Assembly: GCA_029866215.1 (NCBI GenBank)
Contig: JARWZU010000020.1
Span: forward strand, 1 to 33,855
DNA from: Akkermansiaceae bacterium
GTDB taxonomy: Bacteria; Verrucomicrobiota; Verrucomicrobiia; Verrucomicrobiales; Akkermansiaceae
DNA length: 33,855 bases
Reading direction: 5' to 3'
Shown here: in pieces, positions 8,086 through 16,652 of the stretch
Numbering within the stretch: position 1 is the stretch's first letter
How the letters are laid out: each line of letters begins with the position of its first letter
Translations under genes and position numbers: made by a program
Notes under the pieces: model-generated
Databases searched by the model: none
Told to the model about the DNA's origin: nothing
The model's input: the letters and a program-made list of their open reading frames with translations, nothing else

Positions 8086-9162
8086 ATGAACGCATTGGTA
8101 TTGCATGGCATCGGCGATCTCCGCCACCAACAACAGGCGACGCCTGAACCCAAAGCCGGTGAAGTGCGTGTGCGCATCGGGTACTGCGGTGTTTGTGGCT
8201 CGGATATTCCGCGTTGTTATGTAAAAGGCACCTATCATTTTCCTACCATTCCAGGGCACGAATTTGCGGGTACCGTCGAGGCGCTCGGCGAAGGGGTGGA
8301 GCGTTTTTCCGTGGGTGATCCGGTTGCGGTATTCCCGCTGTTGTGGTGCGGCAAGTGCAATGCCTGCCAGCGCAAGGCCTACGCTCAATGCAGCGACTAC
8401 GACTATCTGGGTTCGCGTTCGGACGGCGGGTTCGCCGACTATGTCATTGCGCCAGTTGAAAATTTGATTGCGGTTCCTGCGGGAGTCTCGCTGCGTGCTG
8501 CCGCCATGACCGAACCTGCTGCCGTGGCGCGCCATGCAGTGCAACGGGCCGGAGCAATCCAGCCTGGCGCATCCGTGGCAGTTTTTGGTGCCGGTCCGAT
8601 CGGTTTGATGGTCGCTCAGTGGGCACGCGCGGCGGGCGGCAATGTGCTGCTCTGCGATATTGTTCCCGAGAAACTCGAACAGGCTCGCACGCTCGGTTTC
8701 GACAAAGTGTTCAACAGTCTAACTGGAAACCCAGTAGCGTGGATCGAATCACAAACTGCTGGCGAGGGTGCTGCGGTTTGCATCGAAGCAGCGGGTGTGC
8801 CGGTCACCATGATTCAGGCCTGCCAGGCCGTGGCCCGCGCCGGATGTCTTGTGCTCATGGGTAATCCATCGGGCGACGTCACCTTGCCAGCGGCACTCAT
8901 TTCACAATTGATGCGCCGCGAGGTCAGTCTGCAGGGCACCTGGAATTCATTCTATGACCCTGATGCTCCGTCTGATGACTGGCGCGAATCGCTCGCCGCC
9001 ATGGCCGACGGCCGCCTACAAGCCGAGCGTCTCGTCACCCATGATGTACCACTTTCCCAAGGAGTCAGTGCACTCGAAATGATGCGCGACCAGTCCGCCT
9101 TTTTCTCCAAAGTCATGCTGCGGCCTGACTCAACCCCACCCACAACCGCGCCTTGCCAATGA
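8086..9162 (+). CDS. Zinc-dependent medium-chain alcohol/polyol dehydrogenase (GatD/sorbitol dehydrogenase-like)
   Basis: 358 aa. GroES-like domain with catalytic zinc residues C37 (GYCGVCGSD), H58-E59 (IPGHEFAG) and a structural zinc lobe C88-C91-C94-C102 (CGKCNACQ...QC). The Rossmann domain has GAGPIG at 168-173 for NAD(P). ALVLHGIGDLR and the DYDYLGSRSDGGFADYV segment resemble galactitol-1-phosphate 5-dehydrogenases and L-iditol/sorbitol dehydrogenases. It would oxidise a secondary hydroxyl of a polyol or sugar phosphate, or reduce a ketose, in the cytosol. It starts 23 bp after the fusion gene and overlaps the next gene by ATGA. The frame is open far upstream inside the preceding gene, but the ATG at 8086 is the natural start. 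The substrate cannot be read from sequence. Confidence 0.88.
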   Translation: MNALVLHGIGDLRHQQQATPEPKAGEVRVRIGYCGVCGSDIPRCYVKGTYHFPTIPGHEFAGTVEALGEGVERFSVGDPVAVFPLLWCGKCNACQRKAYAQCSDYDYLGSRSDGGFADYVIAPVENLIAVPAGVSLRAAAMTEPAAVARHAVQRAGAIQPGASVAVFGAGPIGLMVAQWARAAGGNVLLCDIVPEKLEQARTLGFDKVFNSLTGNPVAWIESQTAGEGAAVCIEAAGVPVTMIQACQAVARAGCLVLMGNPSGDVTLPAALISQLMRREVSLQGTWNSFYDPDAPSDDWRESLAAMADGRLQAERLVTHDVPLSQGVSALEMMRDQSAFFSKVMLRPDSTPPTTAPCQ

Positions 9163-10274
9163 AAAATCTTGTTTACTATCTTGACCAGCCCGGCGGAACC
9201 TTCACCGCCACCGAGGAAGAAATTGGCAATCCAGGGCCGGGCGAAGTCCGTGTCCGCACCCTACGCACCTCGGTCTGTCAGTCCGACGTGGTAATCTATC
9301 GGCAAGGACTCTCTCGCATCAAATCGTGGCCAGCTGTGCTACTGCATGAAGCCTCGTGTGTGATCGATGCCGTCGGCGATGGGGTCACCACGTTTCAACC
9401 GGGCGATTTGGTCGCGCTGGGCTGCGACATTCCCTGCGGCGATGCCCAGTGCATCTACTGCGGCGACCAAGGAACTGGCGACTGGACCAGCTGTCCTAAC
9501 ACCCAAGCCACCGGCCATGAGTTTCCCGGCTTTGCACGCAGGTATGCCATTCTTCCCGACTGGTTTGTGCGACTCGGGCCGATCGTGAAATTTGATGATT
9601 CAGTGAGTGCCCACGAAGCGTGCCATCTTGAGCCGCTCGCCTGCGGGCTAGAAGGGATGACCCGTGTCAACCATTGCATCGAAAACCGGATTGTGGTGTT
9701 GGTGGGTGCCGGATCGCAGAGTACCTATGCATTACAATGCGCCCTTGCGATGGGTGCGCGCAAAGTGATCGTGATCAACCGCGGCCTTGAGCGCCTTGAA
9801 CGAGTGATGAAGGATTTCGGCGATGAGCGCGTGGTCGGTCTGCAATGGTGTGACAATGTAGAGGAAAAGGTGCTCGCCGAATGCAAGCCATTCAATGAGC
9901 CTCACTTTGTCATGATTAACGCCTCCGCCGAGGCCGCCTATCACCTGGGAACCCGACTGATGGGCTACGGCACGGTGCTCGATGCCCACGCAGGGGTGAA
10001 GGGCGCGGCCGGCAAGCCACGCATCGAGCACACGGTCGATATGAATAATGACATTCATTATCGCCTGCAATGCTATCAGGCCACTCACGGCTCGGGCATG
10101 CACGGCATCCTGCTCGCACATCAAATGCTCACGGAGAAACGCCTGCCGAGCATTCATCGCATGACCTACGAAAACGAGCGATTCCATCATTCACAAATCC
10201 TGCAAGCAATCGAGCGCGCCGCAGATTCCGACAGCCTTAAAGTCATCATCAACTGGGAAGACGAACACCAATGA
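9159..10274 (+). CDS. Zinc-dependent alcohol dehydrogenase-like oxidoreductase
   Basis: 371 aa from the ATG that overlaps the previous stop (ATGA). It is a second, diverged medium-chain dehydrogenase: C40 (TSVCQSDVV) and H63-E64 (LLHEASCVID) match the catalytic zinc site. A cysteine-rich lobe with C93, C98, C101 and C112 (CGDAQCIYCGDQ...SC) replaces the standard structural zinc motif, with C89 just before it. HLEPLACGLEGM and VVLVGAGSQSTYALQCALAMGA give the interdomain helix and a GxGxxS-type nucleotide loop. It shares little with its neighbour beyond the fold, so the pair is not a recent duplication. It overlaps rhaA by 4 bases, so it is translationally coupled and probably in the same pathway. 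It may act on a sugar acid, polyol or ketose; the substrate is unknown. Confidence 0.85.
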   Translation: MKNLVYYLDQPGGTFTATEEEIGNPGPGEVRVRTLRTSVCQSDVVIYRQGLSRIKSWPAVLLHEASCVIDAVGDGVTTFQPGDLVALGCDIPCGDAQCIYCGDQGTGDWTSCPNTQATGHEFPGFARRYAILPDWFVRLGPIVKFDDSVSAHEACHLEPLACGLEGMTRVNHCIENRIVVLVGAGSQSTYALQCALAMGARKVIVINRGLERLERVMKDFGDERVVGLQWCDNVEEKVLAECKPFNEPHFVMINASAEAAYHLGTRLMGYGTVLDAHAGVKGAAGKPRIEHTVDMNNDIHYRLQCYQATHGSGMHGILLAHQMLTEKRLPSIHRMTYENERFHHSQILQAIERAADSDSLKVIINWEDEHQ

Positions 10275-11530
10275 ATACCACCAACGCTTACTCCATTGCA
10301 AAAAACCAATACGCCCAATCTGGAATCGATACGGATGCGGCGATCGAACAGGCACTCCGCATTCCCATCTCGCTGCATTGCTGGCAGGCCGACGACAACG
10401 TCGGTTTCGAAGCGCAGAGCGGGGTTAGCGGCGGCGGCATTCTCGCAACCGGCAATTATCCGGGCCGTGCACGCAATGGAGATGAAGTCCGCGCCGATTT
10501 GGCGAAGTCGATCTCGCTCATTCCCGGTGCTCAGCGCGTAAATGTTCACTCGTACTATGCGGATTTCGCCGATGGCTATGTGGACCGCGACCAACTCGAA
10601 CCGAAGCACTTCCAGAAATGGATGGATTGGGCGAAAAATCTGGGCATTAGCTTGGACTTCAATCCGAGTTTTCACGCGCACCCCAAAGCCAACGACGGCT
10701 TCACCCTCTCGCACCAAGATGCGTCGATCCGCAACTTTTGGATCGAGCACGGCAAGCGGGCACGCAAGATTGCCGAAGCCATGGCGGAGTCTCAAGGCAC
10801 GCCTTGCAACACCAACTTCTGGATTCCGGACGGTGCCAAGGATCTGGTGGCGGACAGTTGGTCACCCCGTGCGAGGCTAATCGAATCATACGATGCCATC
10901 TTCGCTGACAAGAGCGTCGACGAATCGAAGTGCGTGGATTTTGTGGAAAGCAAACTCTTCGGAATCGGTAGCGAAGAATATGTCGTCGGTTCCGCCGAAT
11001 TTTACAGCAACTACACCCTCAGCCGCGATGTCGGGCTGTGCATGGACATGGGGCATTACCACCCGACCGAAACCATCCACGGTAAGATCTCCAGCCAACT
11101 GCTGTTCAGGCAGAAAAAACTTCTCCTTCACGTCAGCCGCCCAATCCGCTGGGACTCCGACCACGTCGTGATCTTTAACGACGACCTCAAGCACGTCTTC
11201 CTCGAAATCCAGCGCGGCAACGCGTGGGATAAGATGGTGCTCGCACTCGACTTTTTTGACGCTTCCATTAATCGGATCGCGGCCTATGTGATCGGAACGC
11301 GTGCCACTCGCAAGGCGATTCTCTATGCATTGCTCGATCCATCTGGAATGCTCAAGGACTACGAGAATGCGGGCAAGAACTCGCAACGACTTGCGGTGAT
11401 GGAAGAATTTAAAACAATGCCCTTCGGCGCGGTCTGGGATCAACTTTGCGAAAAGGCTGGTGTTCCAAGCGGCACGGACTGGCTCGCCTCGATGGAAGCC
11501 TACGAAGCCGCCAACCCACGGGATGAATGA
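10271..11530 (+). CDS. rhaA: L-rhamnose isomerase
   Basis: 419 aa, the normal size of RhaA, which interconverts L-rhamnose and L-rhamnulose in the cytosol with Mn/Zn. Similarity to the E. coli enzyme is visible throughout: PISLHCWQADDNVGFE, GGGILATGNYPGRARN, LDFNPSFHAHP, DGFTLSHQDASIRNFWI, VESKLFGIGSE, HVSRPIRWDSDHVV, LDFFDASINRIAAYVIGTR. All metal ligands are kept: E226, D259, H262, H287, D295, D297, D327, in register with the E. coli enzyme at offsets of 7-8. It is last in the operon behind the epimerase fusion and two dehydrogenases. No rhaB kinase or rhaD aldolase is in the window, which is unusual. RhaA also accepts L-lyxose, L-mannose and D-allose-type sugars, so the physiological substrate may differ. 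Family assignment is secure. Confidence 0.97.
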   Translation: MNTTNAYSIAKNQYAQSGIDTDAAIEQALRIPISLHCWQADDNVGFEAQSGVSGGGILATGNYPGRARNGDEVRADLAKSISLIPGAQRVNVHSYYADFADGYVDRDQLEPKHFQKWMDWAKNLGISLDFNPSFHAHPKANDGFTLSHQDASIRNFWIEHGKRARKIAEAMAESQGTPCNTNFWIPDGAKDLVADSWSPRARLIESYDAIFADKSVDESKCVDFVESKLFGIGSEEYVVGSAEFYSNYTLSRDVGLCMDMGHYHPTETIHGKISSQLLFRQKKLLLHVSRPIRWDSDHVVIFNDDLKHVFLEIQRGNAWDKMVLALDFFDASINRIAAYVIGTRATRKAILYALLDPSGMLKDYENAGKNSQRLAVMEEFKTMPFGAVWDQLCEKAGVPSGTDWLASMEAYEAANPRDE

Positions 11531-11817
11531 GATGCATTTAACTGCATGAAAATCAGCCCGTATCACCTGCTGACGAACCCAATCGAAAAGACGCCGCTGT
11601 TGGCCCAATTCTTCATATTGGCCCCCCGATGTTCTATCTGAGGATTTTTGCATGCCGCGTTGGACGTGCTCAATCTGCATTTTCAAGCGATTTCGTCTAT
11701 TTGCTAATTCCAGTCTGGTTGTATCCGGACGGCGGGACTCACTCTGTGTACTCGGACCACGCGCACTAACGAAATTTTTCGTTGATTGTTGGAGGAATCC
11801 TGAGCTAGTCGGTAGGG
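11531..11817. other. Intergenic spacer between rhaA and the sensor kinase
   Basis: 287 bp with no credible gene. A small imperfect hairpin (GGCCCAAT at 11602-11609 against ATTGGCC at 11617-11623, one bulge) could end the rhaA operon, but it is not followed by a T run. The remaining sequence presumably carries the promoter of the two-component system; no clear consensus was seen. Confidence 0.4.
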
Positions 11818-14800
11818 ATGAATGTTGCCTATCGAAAACATTGCCTTCGGCAGTTGCTGAGGATTTGTTCGGGGCTTTTTCTTTCAGCATTCGGAGTTTT
11901 GGCCGCCACAGCGGCCACGGTCGGTGGTGGATCGCGCTTCATGGTCGATGTGTGGACTGCAGACCAAGGTCTGCCGAACAGCGAGGTGACCTCTTTGTCC
12001 CAAACGCCCGATGGCTATCTTTGGATCGGCACCCACAAGGGAGGATTGGTCTGCTTCGATGGCACCACGTTCACCCGCCCGCTGCTCACCACCAGCCCTT
12101 CCTTGCATGCGCGCGAGGTGCTCCAGTTGCACGTGGATAAGAGCGGAACGATGTGGGTGGAGCAGAAAATCCCCTACAGGCTCCTTTCCTATCAGGACGG
12201 GACTTTCAACTGCCACTATTGCTCACTTAAAACCGAATCGTTTCGACTCCTTGGCAATGTATGGATTGATTCGGATCATGCCTGGTCCGCCACCGCTAGG
12301 GGGGGGCTGGCGCGATTCTCTCGAGCTACGAGTGATCATGAAGCGGAAATCAAATTGCAGACGATCCCGTTTACCTTACGCGTTCCGTCGGGATGTGTGA
12401 AGGCGGGCGAGAAGATGTGGCTGCAGTCCAACAATGGGGCTTTGGGGTATTTAAACAAAGATCAATTTGTTCCGCTTGGACCCGATGCCGGCGCACCAAA
12501 GGCACCAGTCTCCGCCATGGCCTGTGGCCCCGATGACCGTTTGTGGGTAGCTAGCCCCGAGGGGTTGGCAGTTTGGGAGGGCAGCAAGTTCCGCCGGATC
12601 ACCGCAGAGGGAATGCTCTCGGGGGAAGCCATTTTCGAAATCTCGTTCTCGGGCGACGGTGGTGTGTGGGTGCGCACGCCAACCCGGATGCTCAAATGGC
12701 TCAATGACCGCTGGGTGGTCAACGTGGAGCCTTGGGCTGGAGCAACCGGGCTCATGGATATCACTGTACCTATCCACGGTGACGCGGATGGTGGGGCTTG
12801 GGTCAAGGATCCCGGGCAGGGATTGTTGTACATCGACGCAAACGGCACCCTCATTTCCATAGGCCTCCGGGAAGGATTGCCCGATACGGACGTCAAGGCA
12901 TGGATTCAAGACAGCGAAGGCGGAATATGGGTGGGCACGCGTGGCGGGCTTGTCCGCTTACGCCCGCGCTTGTTCGAAGCGGTGGGAATGGCGCAGGGAT
13001 TGCGCCAGCCGGTGGTGAGATCCATCGCCGAAGATGGCGCGGGTGGAATCTGGTTGAGTTCGGCGGACGGACTGACCCTGTGGCGCGACGGGCGTTGCGA
13101 GGAATGGAAGCTTCCACGTCCTAACTCGGGCCCCCCGACGACGGATGCGATGTTCGTCAAAGACCCTAAGGCGGATCAACCTGCGTTCTGGGTCGGAACG
13201 GTCGGCGGCGGCTCATTTCAATGGATCAATGGCAATGTCAAAAATCCTTTCCCGCCAACCAAAACGGGTGCCGCCGTGCGTTCGATTCTGGCAGACAGCT
13301 CCAACCGAATCTGGTTTGGCGGCGAGTTCGGATTGCATCGCTGGGATGGTTCAGAATTGCGTTTTCTCGGCAGAGCTGAGAATCAGAACTCATCCCAGAT
13401 TTTCGATATCCGCGAGGGGGCCAATGGGGACATCTGGTTCGGAAATGCCGGAGCCCATTTGACACGTTATCGCAACGGGATTTTCGAGGATTGGACGGAA
13501 GGAGCGGTAGATGATTACTTGATTTATGCAGTGCTGCCGGATGCGGATGATACCGTGTGGTTGGGCAGCTGGGGCGGAGGCTTGCTGCGCTGGCACAATG
13601 GAAAGTTTTTTCCATTTACAAGAGCCCACGGGTTGCCATCCGATTCGGTCTCCCAACTTCTAGATGACGGCTTGGGCTTCCTCTGGGGTGGCACGCGCCA
13701 AGGGATTTTCCGAGTGGAAAAACTGGCGTTGAACCGTGTAGCTGACGGACTCGCCACGGTCGCTCCCTTCAGTCTTTTCGACCGTGAAGACGGCATGCCT
13801 TCCAACGAATGCACCGGCGGCATCCAACCCTCAGCCCTGCGTGCCAGCGATGGTCGCCTATGGTTCTCCACCTTGCGCGGCGCGGTGGTGGTCGATCCCA
13901 CGGTGGTAAAACCAACTAGGATGCCGCCTCCAGCCCGAATCTTAACGGTGCTCGATAACGGCGAGCCTCTTGCAGACAGTTGCCTCACAGGAGGGGAACC
14001 CACCCACCTATCACCAGGAACTCACACCTTGGAATTCAGGTTCACGGGACTAACCCTCGCCTCTGCTGAAAAAATGCGCTTCCGCTGGCGTATGTCCGGC
14101 GTTGACGAAAACTGGGTCGATGGAGGATTTCAGCGATCCGTGAGCTATGGTGGCATGGATGCGGGTGATTACCAATTTGAGGTACAAGTTTGCAATTCGG
14201 ATGGCGTTTGGAATAAGACGGGGGGTGTGTTCCGGTTTTCAATTAAGCCGCTCATTTGGCAGCGCACCTCGTTTAAAATCGGGGCCGTGTTGACACTGGT
14301 GCTTGCGGCCGCTGGCTTCACCCACGCCCAGCAACGCAAAAAATTTCGTCGTCGTGTCGCCTTGTTGGAAGCACGCCGCGCCATCGAAGGCGAGCGCTCG
14401 CGCATCGCACGCGATCTCCACGACGACCTCGGCGCGGGACTCGCCCAGATCAACATTTCCAGTGGACTCGTCGCCACGGAAGGAATCGACTCCTCGTTCA
14501 TCCAGCCCCTGCTGCAGGGCATCGGCACCCGCTCGCGCGAACTCATCACCGCACTCGACGAGATCGTTTGGGCCATCAACCCGAAGAACGATAGCTTGCC
14601 ATCCCTCGCCACTTACCTCTGCCAATATGCCAAGAACTTCCTGAATCCTGCCCAAATCTCTTGCCGCCTCGCAGTCGATCCGGACTTACCAGACCTCCAG
14701 CTGGCTGCAGATCAACGCCACGGGCTTTTCCTCGCGTTTGCGGAAGCCCTTCACAATGCCGTTCGTCACTCGGGTGGCAGCGAGGTGCGTATCGATATTG

Positions 14801-14991
14801 CCTATCGTGCTGGTTCAGTCCATCTGGCCGTGGTTGATAACGGCTGCGGCATCGGCGATGTCGCCCTGATGCCCGGGGCGGATGGGCTTGCCAATATGCG
14901 GGAGCGACTCACTCAACTCGGTGGAACCTGCGAAGTCAAACACCCGCCCTTCGGCGGAACCGAAATTGCTTTCATTCTGCCGCTTCCCTAA
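11818..14991 (+). CDS. Propeller-type sensor histidine kinase (Reg_prop / Y_Y_Y / HisKA_3 / HATPase)
   Basis: 1057 aa. Residues about 10-33 are a signal peptide or signal anchor. A long periplasmic sensor follows, built from at least eleven W-x-G/S-type propeller repeats (DGYLWIGT, GGIWVGTRGGLVRL, NRIWFGGEFGLHRW, DTVWLGSWGGGLLRW, GFLWGGTRQG, GRLWFST). A Y_Y_Y domain (RFRWRMSGVDENWVDG, about 752-817) and a membrane helix (about 820-836) come next. The cytoplasmic kinase has phospho-acceptor H868 in RIARDLHDDLGAG (HisKA_3), N980 in the N box (LHNAVRHSG) and the G1 box DNGCGIG from D1007. The family senses extracellular sugars or glycan fragments. The cognate response regulator lies 56 bp downstream. 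Given the adjacent carbohydrate island, glycan sensing is likely but inferred. The domain order is like Bacteroidota hybrid sensors but with a separate regulator. Confidence 0.95.
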   Translation: MNVAYRKHCLRQLLRICSGLFLSAFGVLAATAATVGGGSRFMVDVWTADQGLPNSEVTSLSQTPDGYLWIGTHKGGLVCFDGTTFTRPLLTTSPSLHAREVLQLHVDKSGTMWVEQKIPYRLLSYQDGTFNCHYCSLKTESFRLLGNVWIDSDHAWSATARGGLARFSRATSDHEAEIKLQTIPFTLRVPSGCVKAGEKMWLQSNNGALGYLNKDQFVPLGPDAGAPKAPVSAMACGPDDRLWVASPEGLAVWEGSKFRRITAEGMLSGEAIFEISFSGDGGVWVRTPTRMLKWLNDRWVVNVEPWAGATGLMDITVPIHGDADGGAWVKDPGQGLLYIDANGTLISIGLREGLPDTDVKAWIQDSEGGIWVGTRGGLVRLRPRLFEAVGMAQGLRQPVVRSIAEDGAGGIWLSSADGLTLWRDGRCEEWKLPRPNSGPPTTDAMFVKDPKADQPAFWVGTVGGGSFQWINGNVKNPFPPTKTGAAVRSILADSSNRIWFGGEFGLHRWDGSELRFLGRAENQNSSQIFDIREGANGDIWFGNAGAHLTRYRNGIFEDWTEGAVDDYLIYAVLPDADDTVWLGSWGGGLLRWHNGKFFPFTRAHGLPSDSVSQLLDDGLGFLWGGTRQGIFRVEKLALNRVADGLATVAPFSLFDREDGMPSNECTGGIQPSALRASDGRLWFSTLRGAVVVDPTVVKPTRMPPPARILTVLDNGEPLADSCLTGGEPTHLSPGTHTLEFRFTGLTLASAEKMRFRWRMSGVDENWVDGGFQRSVSYGGMDAGDYQFEVQVCNSDGVWNKTGGVFRFSIKPLIWQRTSFKIGAVLTLVLAAAGFTHAQQRKKFRRRVALLEARRAIEGERSRIARDLHDDLGAGLAQINISSGLVATEGIDSSFIQPLLQGIGTRSRELITALDEIVWAINPKNDSLPSLATYLCQYAKNFLNPAQISCRLAVDPDLPDLQLAADQRHGLFLAFAEALHNAVRHSGGSEVRIDIAYRAGSVHLAVVDNGCGIGDVALMPGADGLANMRERLTQLGGTCEVKHPPFGGTEIAFILPLP

Positions 14992-15047
14992 TCACCATCC
15001 GAGGGCAATCGGAAATTGCACCAAATTTCCCTTTTTCTCCAATCGCC

Positions 15048-15752
15048 ATGATGCCATCTCCTGCCACTCCTACATCGGATCTCACCATCCATGTCGCCAT
15101 CGTTGAGGACGATGCTCGCTTGCGCCAAAGCCTGGAGATATTATTGGCCAGCTCTTCGAACTGCATTTGTATCGGTGCCTGTAGCAGCGCGGAAGATGCA
15201 ATTAAACAAATTCCTATTTGGCAACCGGACGTTGTCCTAATGGACATCCACCTACCCAATCGCTCAGGCATCGAGTGCACGGCCGCATTGAAGGAGCTCC
15301 TGCCCCGTCTGCAAGTGATTATTCTCACGTCCTACGAGGACACCGATAACCTATTTAAAGCACTCCGTGTGGGTGCTTGCGGGTACCTGCTCAAGCGCGT
15401 GCAACCCGCCGAGATCCTTGCCGCAATTCAAGAAGTCCACGACGGTGGCGCACCCATGAGCAGTGAGATCGCTCGCAAGGTGCTGGGTGCCTTTCACGAA
15501 GCGACTCCGCCAGCCGCCACGCAAGATGAACTGTCACGCCGCGAGCGTGAAATTCTCGAACTGCTACGCCGCGGCCTCTCTAACAAGGAGATCGCGGCGG
15601 ATCTTTCGATTAGCGTGCCGACCGTAAAGGTCCATGTCCGCCATATCTATGAGAAACTTCACGTCCGTTGCCGCGTGGAATTACTCGTGAAATTCAACGA
15701 AGCAGGTAGCGCCACCAAACCTGCCTCGGGAGACACACGGAGTCTTCAGTAG
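15048..15752 (+). CDS. NarL/LuxR-family response regulator
   Basis: 234 aa. The receiver domain (about 14-130) has the acidic pair D21-D22 (VEDDARLR), phospho-acceptor D66 (VLMDIHLP), conserved T94 in ILTSYED and K115 in LLKRVQP. The LuxR-type DNA-binding domain (about 165-215) reads LSRREREILELLRRGLSNKE, then SISVPTVKVHVRHIYEKL. Partner of the upstream HisKA_3 kinase, the class that pairs with NarL-type regulators. An ATG one codon later is an equally possible start. It probably controls carbohydrate-use genes nearby; no target site was identified. Confidence 0.95.
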   Translation: MMPSPATPTSDLTIHVAIVEDDARLRQSLEILLASSSNCICIGACSSAEDAIKQIPIWQPDVVLMDIHLPNRSGIECTAALKELLPRLQVIILTSYEDTDNLFKALRVGACGYLLKRVQPAEILAAIQEVHDGGAPMSSEIARKVLGAFHEATPPAATQDELSRREREILELLRRGLSNKEIAADLSISVPTVKVHVRHIYEKLHVRCRVELLVKFNEAGSATKPASGDTRSLQ

Positions 15753-16303
15753 GCTTTAACGCCGAGGCCACCTCATACCCCCCTCGCCCGCTGCATTTTT
15801 CGCTCACACACCAACGGCTTCCGAACGCCGCCGACTGTATCGTCCACCAACCCGAACACCTCCAACCATAGAGCCGCTGAAGCGCCATTAGATTAGCCAA
15901 TGCCACGCAGCTTTTTTATACTTATCCGTCGTATCGGAAGTGGCATCCCAATCCTCTTATCCTAAATAGGAAAATGGAAAGATCGCCAGCACGCGGCAAG
16001 TGATGTAAACTCAAGGTCATGAATGCTCCAGCGAGCTTGATTTGTGTTAACCCCGTGGGTGAGTCGAAAAACGCCCCTCCATACCCACCTCAAACTTGGC
16101 CTCTGGACACTCCCGGCGGACGCTATTACGCCGAATGGGACGACCAAGCACACGCGCCCTCGCGTGTCGGATGTGGTGCCCTCGCCGCATCCATGGTGGT
16201 GCCGTCATTGTGGGTCGAATTCACTGTCCGCGCGTCCTTGTGAGGGTCTCGGGTAGTTGGAAACGCCAAGCGAAAGCTCATCCCGCCGCCCCCCTTGGGA
16301 AAT
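15753..16303. other. Gene-poor stretch before the tandem repeats
   Basis: About 550 bp. Several frames are open for 60-75 codons, but none shows a family signature, start context or clear coding bias, apart from the short transposase-like piece listed separately. No strong terminator hairpin with a T run was found after the response regulator. This is the left end of a degenerate zone that runs to about 18100. Confidence 0.4.
16019..16150 (+). pseudogene. Possible N-terminal remnant of a transposase
   Basis: The frame reads MNAPASLICVNPVGESK and then a segment ending WPLDTPGGRYYAEWDDQA. The second part reminds me of the N-terminus of IS1380-like transposases of Verrucomicrobiota and Planctomycetota, which typically continue with a hydrophobic stretch. 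Here the similarity I think I see stops at DDQA and the frame continues as unrelated sequence. If correct, it is only the first 40 or so codons of a transposase and is non-functional. This rests on recall of a family pattern, so confidence is low. Confidence 0.25.
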
Positions 16304-16639
16304 CCCAGACGCTGTCAGCCAATTCCCAGATGCTGTCAGCTCATTCCCAGGCGCTGTCAGTCAATTCCCAGCCGCTGTCAGCTCATTCCCAGACGCTGTC
16401 AGCTCATTCCCAGACGCTGTCAGCTCATTCCCAGGCGCTGTCAGTCAATTCCCAGCCGCTGTCAGCTCAGTCCCAGGCGCTGTCAGCCAATTCCCAGGCG
16501 CTGTCAGCCAATTCCCAGACGCTGTCAGCTCATTCCCAAGTCCTGTCAGAGACTCCCCAAGTCCTGTCAGCCCCAGACCAGCCGCTGTCAGCCACTTTCC
16601 CGTTCCTGTCCATCGATTCCTCATTCCTGTCAGTTGCAT
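16304..16639. repeat. 21-bp tandem repeat array, about 16 units
   Basis: The core CCCAGNCGCTGTCAG recurs every 21 bp. Eleven near-identical units start at 16304, 16325, 16346, 16367, 16388, 16409, 16430, 16451, 16472, 16493 and 16514, with linkers CCAATT, CTCATT or TCAATT. Degenerate units follow at 16535, 16556, 16577, 16598 and 16619 (CCCAAGTCCTGTCAG, then weaker). Units 3-4 and 7-8 share variants, indicating an 84-bp higher-order duplication. Because 21 is a multiple of 3, all three forward frames stay open, as does a minus frame, so the long ORFs here are a by-product and not evidence of a gene. There are no spacers, so it is not CRISPR. The role is unknown. Confidence 0.95.
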
Positions 16640-16652
16640 CGGCATTTCATAG

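Noticed and set aside
9153-9158. TTG start two codons upstream of the second dehydrogenase ATG
   Set aside because: The ATG at 9159 gives the common ATGA overlap and matches the family start.
10886-11890. Long minus-strand open frame opposite rhaA
   Set aside because: It is the complement of a clearly coding rhaA sequence and shows no family signature.
16304-16639. CRISPR array
   Set aside because: The repeats abut with no unique spacers, the unit is 21 bp, and no cas gene is nearby.
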